Source: Herbaspirillum sp. GW103 (lineage in GTDB: Bacteria; Pseudomonadota; Gammaproteobacteria; Burkholderiales; Burkholderiaceae_D). From it: 64,000 nucleotides of DNA. Positions 41,820 through 50,963 of this stretch are shown in pieces (the first letter of the stretch is position 1; every line of letters begins with the position of its first letter). A program made the translations under genes and the position numbers. Below the pieces are notes generated by a model, which saw only the letters and a list, made by a program, of their open reading frames with translations, did not search any database and had not been told where the DNA came from. The stretch is from positions 806,001 through 870,000 of the forward strand of contig NZ_AJVC01000006.1 of the NCBI RefSeq assembly GCF_000261365.1, read 5' to 3'.

Positions 41820-43508
41820 ATGAAGTCTGCAATGAAAGTGGGTACGCGCCTGGGGCTCGGGTTTGCGTTGGTAGTCATGCTGCTGGTGCTGGTGACCGGC
41901 TTTGGCATCTTCAACATGCACCAGGTGCAGGGACGCTTCAACCACGTGGTGGAGGTCAAGAATCCCGAGAGCGCGCTGGTCAAGGACATGCTGGAAACCG
42001 TCGGTGAGCGCTCCATCTCGCTGCGCAACCTCATGCTGCCGGCCGCGCCTGAGGACGTGGACATCGAGGCGCAATACATCGAAGCCCAGACGCTCAAGTA
42101 CAGGATGGCCGCGCAGAAGCTGCAACAGTTCTTCGCCGACTCGGCCGATACCAGCGAAGAAGAAAAGGCGGCCCTGCCCAAGATCCAGGCGCAGGCCACC
42201 AAGGCCGAGAAGCTGATCAACGAGGCGGTCGAGTTCGGCAAGCGCCGCGAAGCCTATGAGCTGGCGCAATTCCTGAAGGAGCAATACCTGCCGGTGCAGA
42301 AATCCTGGCAGGTTGAACTCAAGGCCCTGGCCGCGCTGGAAGACAAGCTCAACCGCGAAGCCGCCGACAGCAGTGCCGCCGCCTATGCCCGTGCGCGCTT
42401 GCTGATGCTGATCATCAGCGCCGTTGGCGTGGTGAGCGCGATCCTGGCAGCGCTGTGGATCACGCGCCAGATCCTGCGCAAGCTGGGCGGCGAACCGGAC
42501 TACGCCGTGCAGATCGCCGGACAGATTGCCGAAGGCGACCTGGCCGTGGTGATCGATACCCGCGCCGGCGACAACGACAGCCTGCTGGTGGCCATGCGGG
42601 TCATGCGCGACAAGCTTGCAGCCATCGTGGCTGAGGTGCGGCGCGGTTCGGAAACCATCACCACCGCCTCCACCGAAATCGCGCGCGGCAACCTCGACCT
42701 GTCGGGCCGTACCGAGCAGCAGGCCGGGGCGCTGGAAGAGACTGCCTCTTCGATGGAGCAGCTCAATTCCACCGTCAAGCAGAATGCCGAGAACGCGCAC
42801 CAGGCCAACGATCTGGCGCTGGCCGCTTCCGATGTCGCGGTGCAGGGCGGCAGTATCGTCTCGCAGGTGGTGGAGACCATGCAGTCGATCAATGCGTCTT
42901 CGCAGAAGGTGGCCGACATCGTCAGCGTGATCGACGGCATCGCCTTCCAGACCAACATCCTCGCACTCAACGCCGCGGTTGAAGCGGCGCGCGCAGGCGA
43001 GCAGGGACGCGGTTTTGCGGTGGTGGCGTCCGAAGTGCGTTCGCTGGCGCAGCGCTCAGCCTCGGCGGCCAAGGAAATCAAGGTGCTCATCGGCGATTCG
43101 GTGGGCAAGGTGGAAAATGGCAGCAAGCTGGTCGAGCAGGCCGGCAGCACCATGACCGAGATCGTCACCAGCATTCGCCGCGTGACCGACGTGATGACCG
43201 AGATCACCCACGCCAACCGCGAGCAGAGCAGCGGTATCGAGCAGGTCAACGAAGCCATCATCCAGATCGACGACATGACGCAGCAGAATGCCGCCCTGGT
43301 CGAGCAGGCTGCAGCGGCGGCCCGCTCGCTGCAGGAACAGGCGGCCGGATTGCAGCAGCTGGTGAGCGTGTTCCGCATCGATGCGGCGCAGGCGCAGGTG
43401 GCTTCCTCCGCGCGCGCCCGGGCTGCAGCAACCGAGCACGTCATCGACGTGACTCCCGCTGCCCCCGAGCTGCCGCCCGGCAACCCGGCGCTGGCCGTGC
43501 AAGGCTGA
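41820..43508 (+). CDS. Methyl-accepting chemotaxis protein with periplasmic 4-helix domain
   Basis: The 562-residue receptor starts at 41820 ([17 protein letters not shown]) after GGGAGGAGA. TM1 is residues ~12-33; a periplasmic helical domain (about 34-190, [21 protein letters not shown]) resembles the Tar/4HB_MCP type; TM2 is ~197-217. HAMP and the conserved signalling hairpin ([41 protein letters not shown]) follow. The C-terminal tail ([16 protein letters not shown]) lacks an obvious CheR-binding pentapeptide. The ligand is unknown. Confidence 0.92.
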   Translation: MKSAMKVGTRLGLGFALVVMLLVLVTGFGIFNMHQVQGRFNHVVEVKNPESALVKDMLETVGERSISLRNLMLPAAPEDVDIEAQYIEAQTLKYRMAAQKLQQFFADSADTSEEEKAALPKIQAQATKAEKLINEAVEFGKRREAYELAQFLKEQYLPVQKSWQVELKALAALEDKLNREAADSSAAAYARARLLMLIISAVGVVSAILAALWITRQILRKLGGEPDYAVQIAGQIAEGDLAVVIDTRAGDNDSLLVAMRVMRDKLAAIVAEVRRGSETITTASTEIARGNLDLSGRTEQQAGALEETASSMEQLNSTVKQNAENAHQANDLALAASDVAVQGGSIVSQVVETMQSINASSQKVADIVSVIDGIAFQTNILALNAAVEAARAGEQGRGFAVVASEVRSLAQRSASAAKEIKVLIGDSVGKVENGSKLVEQAGSTMTEIVTSIRRVTDVMTEITHANREQSSGIEQVNEAIIQIDDMTQQNAALVEQAAAAARSLQEQAAGLQQLVSVFRIDAAQAQVASSARARAAATEHVIDVTPAAPELPPGNPALAVQG

Positions 43509-43700
43509 GGCATCATCAACGCGTAGCGCCGATTGCGGTTAGACTCCGGCTAGGGATGAGCGGGCGCGCACGGCGTGCCGGCCCGTCAGGTGTCCTGTTC
43601 CAGGGAAGCGGTCTGCAAGGGCCGCTTTTTCATGCCCGCCTTCTCGCCCCGCATCACTTCCACCACAACGAGGCCATGTGCCACCAAGATGGAGAACCCG

Positions 43701-44585
43701 ATGAACGACTTTCGCAATGATGTCGACAGCCTGCTGGGCCAGAGTACCCTGAGCGGCAACGCTGACCGCCGCACTTTCCTCAAGACCGCCCTGGGCACCG
43801 GCTTTGCCGCCGCCGTGCTGCCGGTGTGCGCGCAGACCATGATCAAGACCGATACCCAGGGCCTCACCGCCGGCGAGGTCTCCATCGAGGTCAACGGCCA
43901 GCGCGTGCCGGCCTATCGTGCCCAGCCCGAGGGCAAGACCGGTCTGCCGGTCATCATCGTGGTCTCCGAGATCTTCGGCGTGCATGAGCACATCGCCGAT
44001 ATCGCGCGCCGTTTCGCCAAGCTGGGTTATCTGGCCATCGCACCGGATTTCTTCGTGCGCCAGGGTAATCCCATGGCCTATACCTCCATTGCCGAACTGC
44101 AGAAGGAAATCATTTCCAAGGTGCCCGATGCCCAGGTCATGGGGGATATCGATGCCTACGTCAAATGGGCCGGCGAAAACGGCGGCGACCTCAAGCGCCT
44201 GGGCATCAACGGCTTCTGCTGGGGTGGCCGCATCGTCTGGCTCTACAGCGCCCACAATCCCAAGGTCAAGGCCGGGGCCGCCTGGTACGGTCGCCTGGTG
44301 GGCGACAGGACCGCTCTGTTCCCGCAGCAGCCCATCGATATCGCGGCCACCCTCAAGACGCCGGTCATCGGCCTGTACGGTGGCAAGGACCAGGGTATTC
44401 CGGTCTCCACCGTGGAGCAGATGAAGGAAGCCCTGCAGAAGGCCGGCAACAAGTCGGAATTCCACGTCTACATGAATTCCGGCCATGCCTTCAACGCCGA
44501 TTACCGCCCCAGCTATGTGGAAGCCGATGCCAAGGATGCGTGGAGCAAGGTGGTGGCCTTCTTCAAGCAGCATGGCGTGGCCTGA
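43701..44585 (+). CDS. Tat-exported dienelactone hydrolase family protein
   Basis: The 294-residue protein starts at 43701 (MNDFRNDVDSLLGQ) after GGAG and carries a twin-arginine signal (DRRTFLKTALGTGFAAAVL). The alpha/beta-hydrolase domain follows: VVSEIFGVHEHIADIARRFAKLGYLAIAPD, nucleophile Cys in NGFCWGGRI (the DLH-type GxCxGG), acid in GLYGGKDQGIP and His in MNSGHAFNADYRPSY. The triad is intact. Cytoplasmic DLH acts in chlorocatechol degradation; the exported group has no assigned substrate. It ends at the terminator at 44678-44702. Confidence 0.87.
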   Translation: MNDFRNDVDSLLGQSTLSGNADRRTFLKTALGTGFAAAVLPVCAQTMIKTDTQGLTAGEVSIEVNGQRVPAYRAQPEGKTGLPVIIVVSEIFGVHEHIADIARRFAKLGYLAIAPDFFVRQGNPMAYTSIAELQKEIISKVPDAQVMGDIDAYVKWAGENGGDLKRLGINGFCWGGRIVWLYSAHNPKVKAGAAWYGRLVGDRTALFPQQPIDIAATLKTPVIGLYGGKDQGIPVSTVEQMKEALQKAGNKSEFHVYMNSGHAFNADYRPSYVEADAKDAWSKVVAFFKQHGVA

Positions 44586-44616
44586 TGCCGATGCCATAAA
44601 CCGGAGGGGCTTCTTC

Positions 44617-44656
44617 TTGGTGCGCCTCTGATGCAGATCAAGGCAGGGCGCACCAA
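44617..44656. repeat. Spaced inverted repeat upstream of the sigma-54 promoter
   Basis: TTGGTGCGC (44617-44625) and GCGCACCAA (44648-44656) are perfect 9-base inverted arms with a 22-base gap, 90-130 bp before the sigma-54 element. The GGTGC/GCACC half-sites recall NtrC enhancer halves but with wider spacing than the usual 17-bp site. Function is uncertain. Confidence 0.35.
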
Positions 44657-44677
44657 GATGTGCAGCTTGCAGGTGAG

Positions 44678-44702
44678 GGGACGGTATTTTCCGTCCCTTT
44701 TT
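44678..44702 (+). terminator. Intrinsic terminator of the dienelactone hydrolase gene
   Basis: GGGACGG (44678-44684), loop TATTTT and CCGTCCC (44691-44697), followed by TTTTT, form a textbook terminator 93 bp after the stop. Confidence 0.9.
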
Positions 44703-44747
44703 CATTGATGCACGGAAAAATCACATGGGTTTGCGGCATATCCGGCC

Positions 44748-44764
44748 TTGGCACGCCGTTTGCT
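44748..44764 (+). promoter_or_regulatory. Sigma-54 (RpoN) promoter of the N-heterocycle cluster
   Basis: TTGGCACGCCGTTTGCT matches the -24/-12 consensus YTGGCACGRNNNTTGCW except at the R position, with the exact 10-base spacing between GG and GC. It lies 236 bp before the first gene, with no other gene in between. This implies activation by an enhancer-binding protein such as NtrC. The rest of 44765-44999 holds the leader and nothing else I can assign. Confidence 0.75.
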
Positions 44765-44999
44765 AAACAAGGCAGTGAGTAGAAGCGGCTAGCAGTCGGT
44801 AACGAATCCACTTACCTTCTTGCGGGGCATTGCTCGTGACGCCATCGGAACGCTCCGATGGTCCCTCTGTTTCGACAGGACACGAGACCATGCACATTGC
44901 CCGCGCGCCCTTTCTTTTTCCCTCGCCGCTTCGCGCGGCATCCCAGCTGCTTCGCTTTTCGATTAGCCTTTCTCGTGGTACCCGCAGTCGAGGTGCGCG

Positions 45000-46031
45000 A
45001 TGAATGCCGTGCGCGATCGTTTCGATGGCAGCGCCACCACCACTTTGATGTTGCGGGTGAGGGCAGTGCGTCAGGCTGCCGAGGATATCCGTCTGTTTGA
45101 ACTGGTGTCGCTGGAGGGCGCGGCGCTGCCACCCTGGACGCCGGGCGCGCATGTGCGCCTGCATCTGCGGGATGGACTGGTGCGCGCCTATTCGCTCTGC
45201 AATACTGCGCAACAGCGCGACTGCTACGTGATTGCCGTCAAGCGCGAGGCTGCTTCGCGCGGGGGTTCCGCCTTCCTGCATGCGCAGGTGCAGGAGGGCA
45301 CGACGATCAGTGCATCGCCTCCCGTGAATGCCTTCCCCCTCATCGCCGATACGCGCGCGCCGCTGCTGCTGGCCGCCGGCATCGGCATCACGCCACTGCA
45401 TGCGATGGCCGCCGAGCTGGCCGTGCAAGGCAGGCGGCATCGTCTGCATTACTTTGCACGCAGCCTCGCTCACGCCGCTTTCTTTCATGAACTGGCGGCC
45501 TGTTCGCAAGGCATGTCGCTGCACCTGGGCCTGGACGGGGCCGAGACCGAGCGCGCCTTGGCCGCATCCATGGCAGCCGTGCCGCCTTCGTCCCCGCTCT
45601 ACGTGTGCGGACCTTCACCCTTCATCGAGGCTGCACGCCGCCACGCCCGACTGGCAGGCTGGCACGAGCAGGACATTCACTTCGAACTGTTCGCCGCACC
45701 CGTGAAGCCGTCCGCAAATGCAGATGCAGAGGCAGAGGCAGCTCCGCTCAGCGAGGTCGCCGACCGTGCTTTCGAGCTGGTACTGCACCGCTCCGGCCTG
45801 CGCTGCGAGGTCGCGCCCGGTCAGAGCATCGTGGCAGCGGCAGCGCGACTGGGCGTGGTGATCGGTACGTCCTGTGGCGAGGGTTTCTGCGGCAGCTGCG
45901 AGAGCACCGTACTGGAAGGCCAGCCCCTGCACCGCGACAGTGTGCTCTCGGCCGCCGAGCGCGCCGGTGGCCGTCGCATCCTGCCGTGCGTGTCGCGTTG
46001 CGTCGGTCGGCGGCTGGTACTGGATCTGTGA
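45000..46031 (+). CDS. PDR/VanB-family flavin-iron-sulfur reductase
   Basis: The 343-residue protein is a class IA oxygenase reductase: an FMN-binding barrel (RAYSLCN near residue 62), an NAD(P)H domain (LLLAAGIGITPLHAMAAEL, LYVCGPSPFIEAA) and a C-terminal plant-type 2Fe-2S domain. Cluster ligands are in SCGEGFCGSCEST and a final Cys in RILPCVSRC. It passes electrons from NAD(P)H to a Rieske oxygenase, almost certainly the one at 48236-49267. It is the first gene after the sigma-54 promoter. Confidence 0.9.
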   Translation: MNAVRDRFDGSATTTLMLRVRAVRQAAEDIRLFELVSLEGAALPPWTPGAHVRLHLRDGLVRAYSLCNTAQQRDCYVIAVKREAASRGGSAFLHAQVQEGTTISASPPVNAFPLIADTRAPLLLAAGIGITPLHAMAAELAVQGRRHRLHYFARSLAHAAFFHELAACSQGMSLHLGLDGAETERALAASMAAVPPSSPLYVCGPSPFIEAARRHARLAGWHEQDIHFELFAAPVKPSANADAEAEAAPLSEVADRAFELVLHRSGLRCEVAPGQSIVAAAARLGVVIGTSCGEGFCGSCESTVLEGQPLHRDSVLSAAERAGGRRILPCVSRCVGRRLVLDL

Positions 46032-46077
46032 TTGGCGAGTGATCAAGGCAAGTTCAACCCACCTGGAGAGGAAGGCG

Positions 46078-47088
46078 ATGAAGAAGCAAACGATGCAAAA
46101 GCGAACATTCCTGCGGCACGTGGCCGCTGTGTGGCTGGGACTGGGCGCAGCAGCCCTGTCGATGCCGGGCTTGGCGCATGCCGAGGACAAGGTCACGCTA
46201 CTGTCGAACTGGTACGCGCAGGCCGAGCACGGCGGCTTCTACCAGGCGGTGGCCAAGGGTATCTATAAAAAATATGGCATGGATGTGACCATCAAGATGG
46301 GTGGCCCGCAGGTCAACAACATGCAGATCCTGGTGGCCGGGCAGGCGGACTTCAGCATGGGCTACGACTTCACCGTGATGAAGGGGATCGAGCAGGGCCT
46401 GCCGCTGGTGACCGTCGGTACTTCTTTCCAGTCCGACCTGCAGGGCATGATGACGCATGAGGATGTCACCAGCCTGGGGGACCTGAAGAACAAGACCATT
46501 CTGGTCGCCGGCTCCGGCCAGTCGAGCTGGTGGCCGTGGCTCAAGGCCAAGTACGGCTATACCGATGCCCAGTCCAGGGCCTATACCTTCAACCTGCAGC
46601 CTTTCTTTGCCGACCCCAACATCGCGCAGCAGGCCTATCCGTCATCCGAACTGTTCCAGGCCGACAAGGCGGGCGTGAAGAGCAAGTTCTTCCTCTTTGC
46701 CAGCGCAGGTTATCCACCGTATGGCACCACCATCGTGACCTTGCAGAAGACGGTGGCGACCAAGCCCGACCTGGTGCAGCGCTTCGTCAAGGCCACTGCC
46801 GAGGGCTGGAAGAGCTACCTGGAAGACCCGGCACCGGCCAATGCGCTCATCAAGGCGGACAACAAGAACATGAGCGACGAACAACTGGCCTATGCCGTCG
46901 GCAAACTGAAGGAACTGAAGGTGGTCACCGGTGGCGATGCGGCCAAGATGGGTATCGGCGTGATGACCGACGAGCGCTGGAAGCAGACCTATGACGTCAT
47001 GGTGGCCACGGGCCTGCTCAAGGCCGGGACCGATTATCACAAGGCCTACACCACCCAGTTCGTCAAGGACATGAAGGTCATGCCCTGA
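46078..47088 (+). CDS. NMT1/THI5-like ABC transporter substrate-binding protein
   Basis: The 336-residue periplasmic protein starts at 46078 (MKKQTMQKRTFLRHVAAVWLG) after GAGAGGAAGG. Its signal ends near LAHAEDK. The mature protein (VTLLSNWYAQAEHGGFYQAVAKGIYKKYGMDVTI, 'MQILVAGQADFSMGYDF') is of the NMT1/SsuA group that binds small heterocycles or sulfonates. With the ATPase and permease downstream it forms a complete importer. The ligand is probably the substrate of the oxygenases in this cluster. Confidence 0.88.
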   Translation: MKKQTMQKRTFLRHVAAVWLGLGAAALSMPGLAHAEDKVTLLSNWYAQAEHGGFYQAVAKGIYKKYGMDVTIKMGGPQVNNMQILVAGQADFSMGYDFTVMKGIEQGLPLVTVGTSFQSDLQGMMTHEDVTSLGDLKNKTILVAGSGQSSWWPWLKAKYGYTDAQSRAYTFNLQPFFADPNIAQQAYPSSELFQADKAGVKSKFFLFASAGYPPYGTTIVTLQKTVATKPDLVQRFVKATAEGWKSYLEDPAPANALIKADNKNMSDEQLAYAVGKLKELKVVTGGDAAKMGIGVMTDERWKQTYDVMVATGLLKAGTDYHKAYTTQFVKDMKVMP

Positions 47089-47160
47089 GCTTGCTGATGG
47101 TCCGGATGGCTGCGATGTTGCGCAGGCCGGGGCAGCCATCCTTCTTCGCGTGAGGACGCC

Positions 47161-48144
47161 ATGATTCCCTATACACCACCGATGACCGCGCGCCACATTC
47201 CGGTGATCGATTTTGCTGACGCGTTTTCTCCCGAGCTGGCCCGCCGCGAGGCGCTGGCCTGGGAGATCCACAAGATCTCGCGTGATGTCGGTTTCTTCTA
47301 CCTCGTCAACCACGGCGTGCCGCAGGCGCTCATTGAGGGACAGTTCGACTGGGCACGGCGTTTCTTTGCGCTGCCCCTGGCCAGCAAGTCGGCCATCGAC
47401 ATGCGTCACTCTCCCTCCGGCTATGGCTATGAGCGCATGGGGGCGCAGGCGCTGGATGAAGGTTCTCCTGTCGATCTGAAGGAAGGCTTCCAGTTCGGCT
47501 TCGACATCGCGCCCGATCATCCTTACGTGCAACGCGGCTTGCTGCGCTACGGCCATAACCTGTGGCCGCACGACTTGCCAGGTTTCCAAGCGCATGCGCG
47601 GCGATATTACGAAGCGGTACGCGCGCTGTCCCATCGCCTGCTGGGCGTGATCGCACTGTCACTGGAGATGCCGGAGGATTTCTTCGAGCCGGTCTTGCAG
47701 ACACCCATTGCCACCCAGCGCATGCTGCACTATCCGCCGCAACCGGCCGGGGCGCAGCACAACCAGATCGGCGCCGGCGCGCATACCGACTGGGGCCTGG
47801 TCACCATCCTCGCGCAGGATGCCATCGGCGGACTGGAGATCTGCAATGCCGATGGTCAGTGGGTGAGCGCGCCACCCATCGATGGCAGCTTCGTGGTCAA
47901 TATTGGTGACCTGCTGCAGCGCTGGAGCAATGACCTGTATCACAGCAATCCGCATCGCGTTCTCAATGCCGGCAGTGCGCCGCGTTATTCCCTGCCGTTC
48001 TTCCAGGATGGCGACCAGGCCGCCGTGGTGGCCTGCCTGCCGAGCTGTTGCAGCACCGAACGACCGGCGCGCCATGCGCCCTGCACCATCGGCGAGTACC
48101 TGGAAATGAAGGTGCGGCAGACCTTCGGATCGGTGGCGGCCTGA
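47161..48144 (+). CDS. Isopenicillin-N-synthase-like Fe(II) oxygenase
   Basis: The 327-residue protein (a start at 47182 is also open) is a non-heme iron oxygenase: the DIOX_N region HIPVIDFADAF and GFFYLVNHGVP, then the facial triad H208-x-D210 in GAHTDWGLVTIL and H265 in SNPHRVLN. R275-x-S277 in APRYSLPFF binds 2-oxoglutarate. All ligands are intact. Members hydroxylate many small molecules. It probably carries out one oxidation step on the imported heterocycle. Confidence 0.88.
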   Translation: MIPYTPPMTARHIPVIDFADAFSPELARREALAWEIHKISRDVGFFYLVNHGVPQALIEGQFDWARRFFALPLASKSAIDMRHSPSGYGYERMGAQALDEGSPVDLKEGFQFGFDIAPDHPYVQRGLLRYGHNLWPHDLPGFQAHARRYYEAVRALSHRLLGVIALSLEMPEDFFEPVLQTPIATQRMLHYPPQPAGAQHNQIGAGAHTDWGLVTILAQDAIGGLEICNADGQWVSAPPIDGSFVVNIGDLLQRWSNDLYHSNPHRVLNAGSAPRYSLPFFQDGDQAAVVACLPSCCSTERPARHAPCTIGEYLEMKVRQTFGSVAA

Positions 48145-48235
48145 ACAGATTTTCCGGCGAAGGCGACCGTGTTGGCACGCCGGCCGGACCACTGCGGACC
48201 ATGATGTCCGCAGTCCAAGCAGAAGGAGCAGCATC

Positions 48236-49267
48236 ATGCTGGTGACCCAACAAAAAGTCTTGCGCAAGTTCTGGTACGCGCTCATGCCCGTCTCGCAATT
48301 GAAGGACGGTCCACAGCCCTTCACCCTGCTGGGCGAGAAGCTGGTGGTGTGGCTCAAGGAGGACGGTACGCCCGCCGCCCTGCAGGATCGCTGTTGCCAT
48401 CGTACGGCGAAGCTGTCGAAAGGCTTCGTGGAGAACGGCAACATCGTCTGCGGTTATCACGGTTGGACCTTCAATGGGGAAGGCGCCTGCGTGCGCGTGC
48501 CGCAGAGCGTGGATGGCAGCGTGCCCTCGGGCGCGTGCGTGAAATCGTATTTCTGCAAGGAACGTTACGGCTACGTGTGGGTGGCACTGGAAGAACCGCT
48601 GCGCGACATTCCCGATTTCCCCGAAGATGGCGCTCCGGGCTACCGCCGCATCTTCCAGTTCTACGAGCGCTGGGAAACCAGCCCGTTGCGCATGATGGAA
48701 AACTCCTTCGACAATTCTCACTTCAGCTACGTGCACCGCGCCACCTTCGGCCTGTACGACCAGCCCAAGCCCGAGAAGTACGAGATCAACGAAACCGATT
48801 ACGGCTTCGAAGCCGAAACCCGTGTGCCCATCAAGAACGTCCCGGCCAGCCATCGCGTGACCGGCAGCACCGCCGACACCACGGTACGCCACATGTTCAA
48901 CCGCTGGTATCTGCCCTTCGTGCGCCGCTTCGGCTGCACTTATCCGGAGAGCGGCCGGCACCACATCATCTACAACTGCGCCACGCCCATCGATGACGGC
49001 GCCATCATGCTGTCGCAATGGCTGTATCGCAACGATACCGAAGAGCAGTGTTCCGAAGCCGAGCTGATCGCCTGGGATGCGCCCATCCTGGTGGAGGACC
49101 GGGAGATTCTGGAGGCCACCGATCCCGACGCCTGCATCGACGTGCGTCGCCGTCAGGAATTCCATATGGCCTCGGACCGTCCGGGTCTCATCATGCGCCG
49201 CATGTTGCTGCAATTGCTGGAAGAGCACGGCGAATCCGAAGTGTTCCGCATCCACCCCGCTGCATGA
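48236..49267 (+). CDS. Rieske non-heme iron oxygenase, alpha subunit
   Basis: The 343-residue protein has the Rieske cluster ligands C53-x-H55 and C72-x2-H75 (RCCHR...CGYHGW). The mononuclear iron site is in SFDNSHFSYVH (Asp159, His162, His167), with a later acidic ligand in the 'WDAPILVEDREILE' region. The size and single-subunit form fit the vanillate demethylase / caffeine demethylase / HpxD type. It should receive electrons from the reductase at 45000-46031. The substrate is inferred to be a purine-like heterocycle. Confidence 0.9.
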   Translation: MLVTQQKVLRKFWYALMPVSQLKDGPQPFTLLGEKLVVWLKEDGTPAALQDRCCHRTAKLSKGFVENGNIVCGYHGWTFNGEGACVRVPQSVDGSVPSGACVKSYFCKERYGYVWVALEEPLRDIPDFPEDGAPGYRRIFQFYERWETSPLRMMENSFDNSHFSYVHRATFGLYDQPKPEKYEINETDYGFEAETRVPIKNVPASHRVTGSTADTTVRHMFNRWYLPFVRRFGCTYPESGRHHIIYNCATPIDDGAIMLSQWLYRNDTEEQCSEAELIAWDAPILVEDREILEATDPDACIDVRRRQEFHMASDRPGLIMRRMLLQLLEEHGESEVFRIHPAA

Positions 49268-49284
49268 ACCCGTCAGGAGATCCC

Positions 49285-50148
49285 ATGGACAGAGATGAAC
49301 ACGCCATGTCGCAGGCCGCGGCATGGGAGCAGGAGAGTGCGGCCGCAGTTGCTGGTGCACCGCCGGTGCTGTCGGCGCAGCGGGTCGAGAAGACCTATCG
49401 CAATGGCACCCGAGCGCTCGATGAGGTCAGGCTCGATATCGGACGCGGTGAGTTCGTCTCGCTGCTGGGCCCGTCGGGCTGCGGCAAGAGCACCTTGCTG
49501 AAGATGTTTGCCGGGCTGGAAGAGCCCTCCCACGGCCATCTCCGCTGGTGGGGCGGCAACCTGGCCACGGTCGGCACTCCTGAGCGTACCCTGGCCATGG
49601 TGTTTCAGGAGGCCACGCTGATGCCCTGGGCCACGGTGGAGCAGAATGCACGTCTGCCGCTGGACTTGCGCCAGGTGCCGCGCGCGCAGGCCGATGCGCG
49701 CGTGGCCGAGGCGCTCAAGCTGGTCGGCCTGGAAAAATTCCACAAGGTGCTGCCGCGCGAACTCTCGGGCGGCATGCAGATGCGTGCCTCGATCGCCCGT
49801 GCGCTGGCGACATCGCCCAACCTGCTGCTCATGGATGAGCCCTTCGGTGCGCTCGATGAATTCACCCGCAACAAGCTCGACGCCGACCTGCGCGATATCT
49901 GGAGCCGGCAGGATCTCACCGTGGTGTTCGTCACCCACAGCATCTATGAAGCAGTGTTCCTGTCCTCGCGCGTGATCGTGATGGCGGCCCGCCCCGGTCG
50001 GGTGATTGCCGATGTGGCCATCGATGCGCCTGGTCCGCGTGATGAAGCTTTTCGCATTTCGGCGCCCTTCATGCAGTATTGCAAAACGCTTTCGGATTAC
50101 CTGACGCTGGCCAACCAGCAGGGAGGCGGCCATGAAGCCCAACACTGA
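49285..50148 (+). CDS. ABC transporter ATP-binding protein (SsuB/TauB type)
   Basis: The 287-residue ATPase starts at 49285 (MDRDEHAMSQAAAWEQ) after CAGGAGATCCC; an in-frame ATG lies 21 bp upstream. It shows Walker A LLGPSGCGKSTLL, Q-loop VFQEATLMPWATV, signature LSGGMQMRASIARAL, Walker B LLLMDEPFGALDEFTR and switch His in FVTHSIYEAVFLSSR. It pairs with the permease, whose start overlaps its end by 17 bases, and the binding protein at 46078. Confidence 0.93.
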   Translation: MDRDEHAMSQAAAWEQESAAAVAGAPPVLSAQRVEKTYRNGTRALDEVRLDIGRGEFVSLLGPSGCGKSTLLKMFAGLEEPSHGHLRWWGGNLATVGTPERTLAMVFQEATLMPWATVEQNARLPLDLRQVPRAQADARVAEALKLVGLEKFHKVLPRELSGGMQMRASIARALATSPNLLLMDEPFGALDEFTRNKLDADLRDIWSRQDLTVVFVTHSIYEAVFLSSRVIVMAARPGRVIADVAIDAPGPRDEAFRISAPFMQYCKTLSDYLTLANQQGGGHEAQH

Positions 50149-50935
50149 TCCGCTGATCAATCGTCCCGGTTTCTGGCGCGTGGCCGCGCCCCTGTCCATC
50201 GGTATTGCGCTGCTGCTGACCTGGCAGATCGTGTGCACGCTGCTGGAGGTGCCGCCTTACCTGGTGCCCACGCCGGTGCTGATCGCCAAGACACTGGTGG
50301 CCGATTGGAGCATGCTGATGGATTCGCTGCTGGTGACGTTGAAGATTACCTTCCTGGCCTTCGTGCTGGCGGTGATCCTGGGCGTGGCGATTGCCTTCGT
50401 GTTCGTGCAGAGCCGCTTCATCGAGGTGAGTCTGTTCCCCTATGCGATCATCCTGCAGGTCACGCCCATCGTCGCCATTGCGCCGCTGATCATCATCTGG
50501 GTCAAGGACACCACGGCGGCGCTGACGGTGTGCGCTACCATCATGGCGCTCTTTCCCATCATCTCCAACACCACGCTGGGACTGCGCAGCGTCAATCCGG
50601 GCCTGCTCAACCTGTTCCGGCTGAACAAGGCCACGCGCTGGCAGACCTTGCGGCGTCTGCGCATTCCCAGCGCCCTGCCTTACTTCTTCGGCGGCCTGCG
50701 CATTTCCAGCGGGCTGGCGCTGATCGGGGCCGTGGTGGCAGAGTTCGTGGCCGGCACGGGCGGCACTGGTTCGGGGCTGGCCTATCAGATCCTGCAGGCG
50801 GGCTTCCAGCTCAACATTCCGCGCCTCTTCGCCGCCTTGCTGCTGATCACGCTGACCGGCATCCTGCTGTTCTGGCTCATGAGCGCGCTTTCCCGCGCCA
50901 TGCTGGCTGGCTGGCATGAGAGCGAGATGGCATGA
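50132..50935 (+). CDS. ABC transporter permease (SsuC/TauC type)
   Basis: The 267-residue permease has about six membrane segments, a typical first part (VPPYLVPTPVLIAKTLVAD) and the docking loop LFRLNKATRWQTLRRLRIPSALPYFFGGLRIS near residue 160, as in sulfonate/nitrate/pyrimidine importers. It overlaps the ATPase gene, so the two are translationally coupled. It completes the importer of this cluster. Confidence 0.92.
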   Translation: MKPNTDPLINRPGFWRVAAPLSIGIALLLTWQIVCTLLEVPPYLVPTPVLIAKTLVADWSMLMDSLLVTLKITFLAFVLAVILGVAIAFVFVQSRFIEVSLFPYAIILQVTPIVAIAPLIIIWVKDTTAALTVCATIMALFPIISNTTLGLRSVNPGLLNLFRLNKATRWQTLRRLRIPSALPYFFGGLRISSGLALIGAVVAEFVAGTGGTGSGLAYQILQAGFQLNIPRLFAALLLITLTGILLFWLMSALSRAMLAGWHESEMA

Positions 50936-50963
50936 TGATCCCAACTCAAGGAGCCGAATCCTC

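Noticed and set aside
46078..47088. NMT1/THI5-like binding protein as a thiamine-precursor transporter linked to the thi operon
   Set aside because: It has no TPP riboswitch, is 33 kb away and sits in an oxygenase/deaminase cluster; the family binds many ligands.
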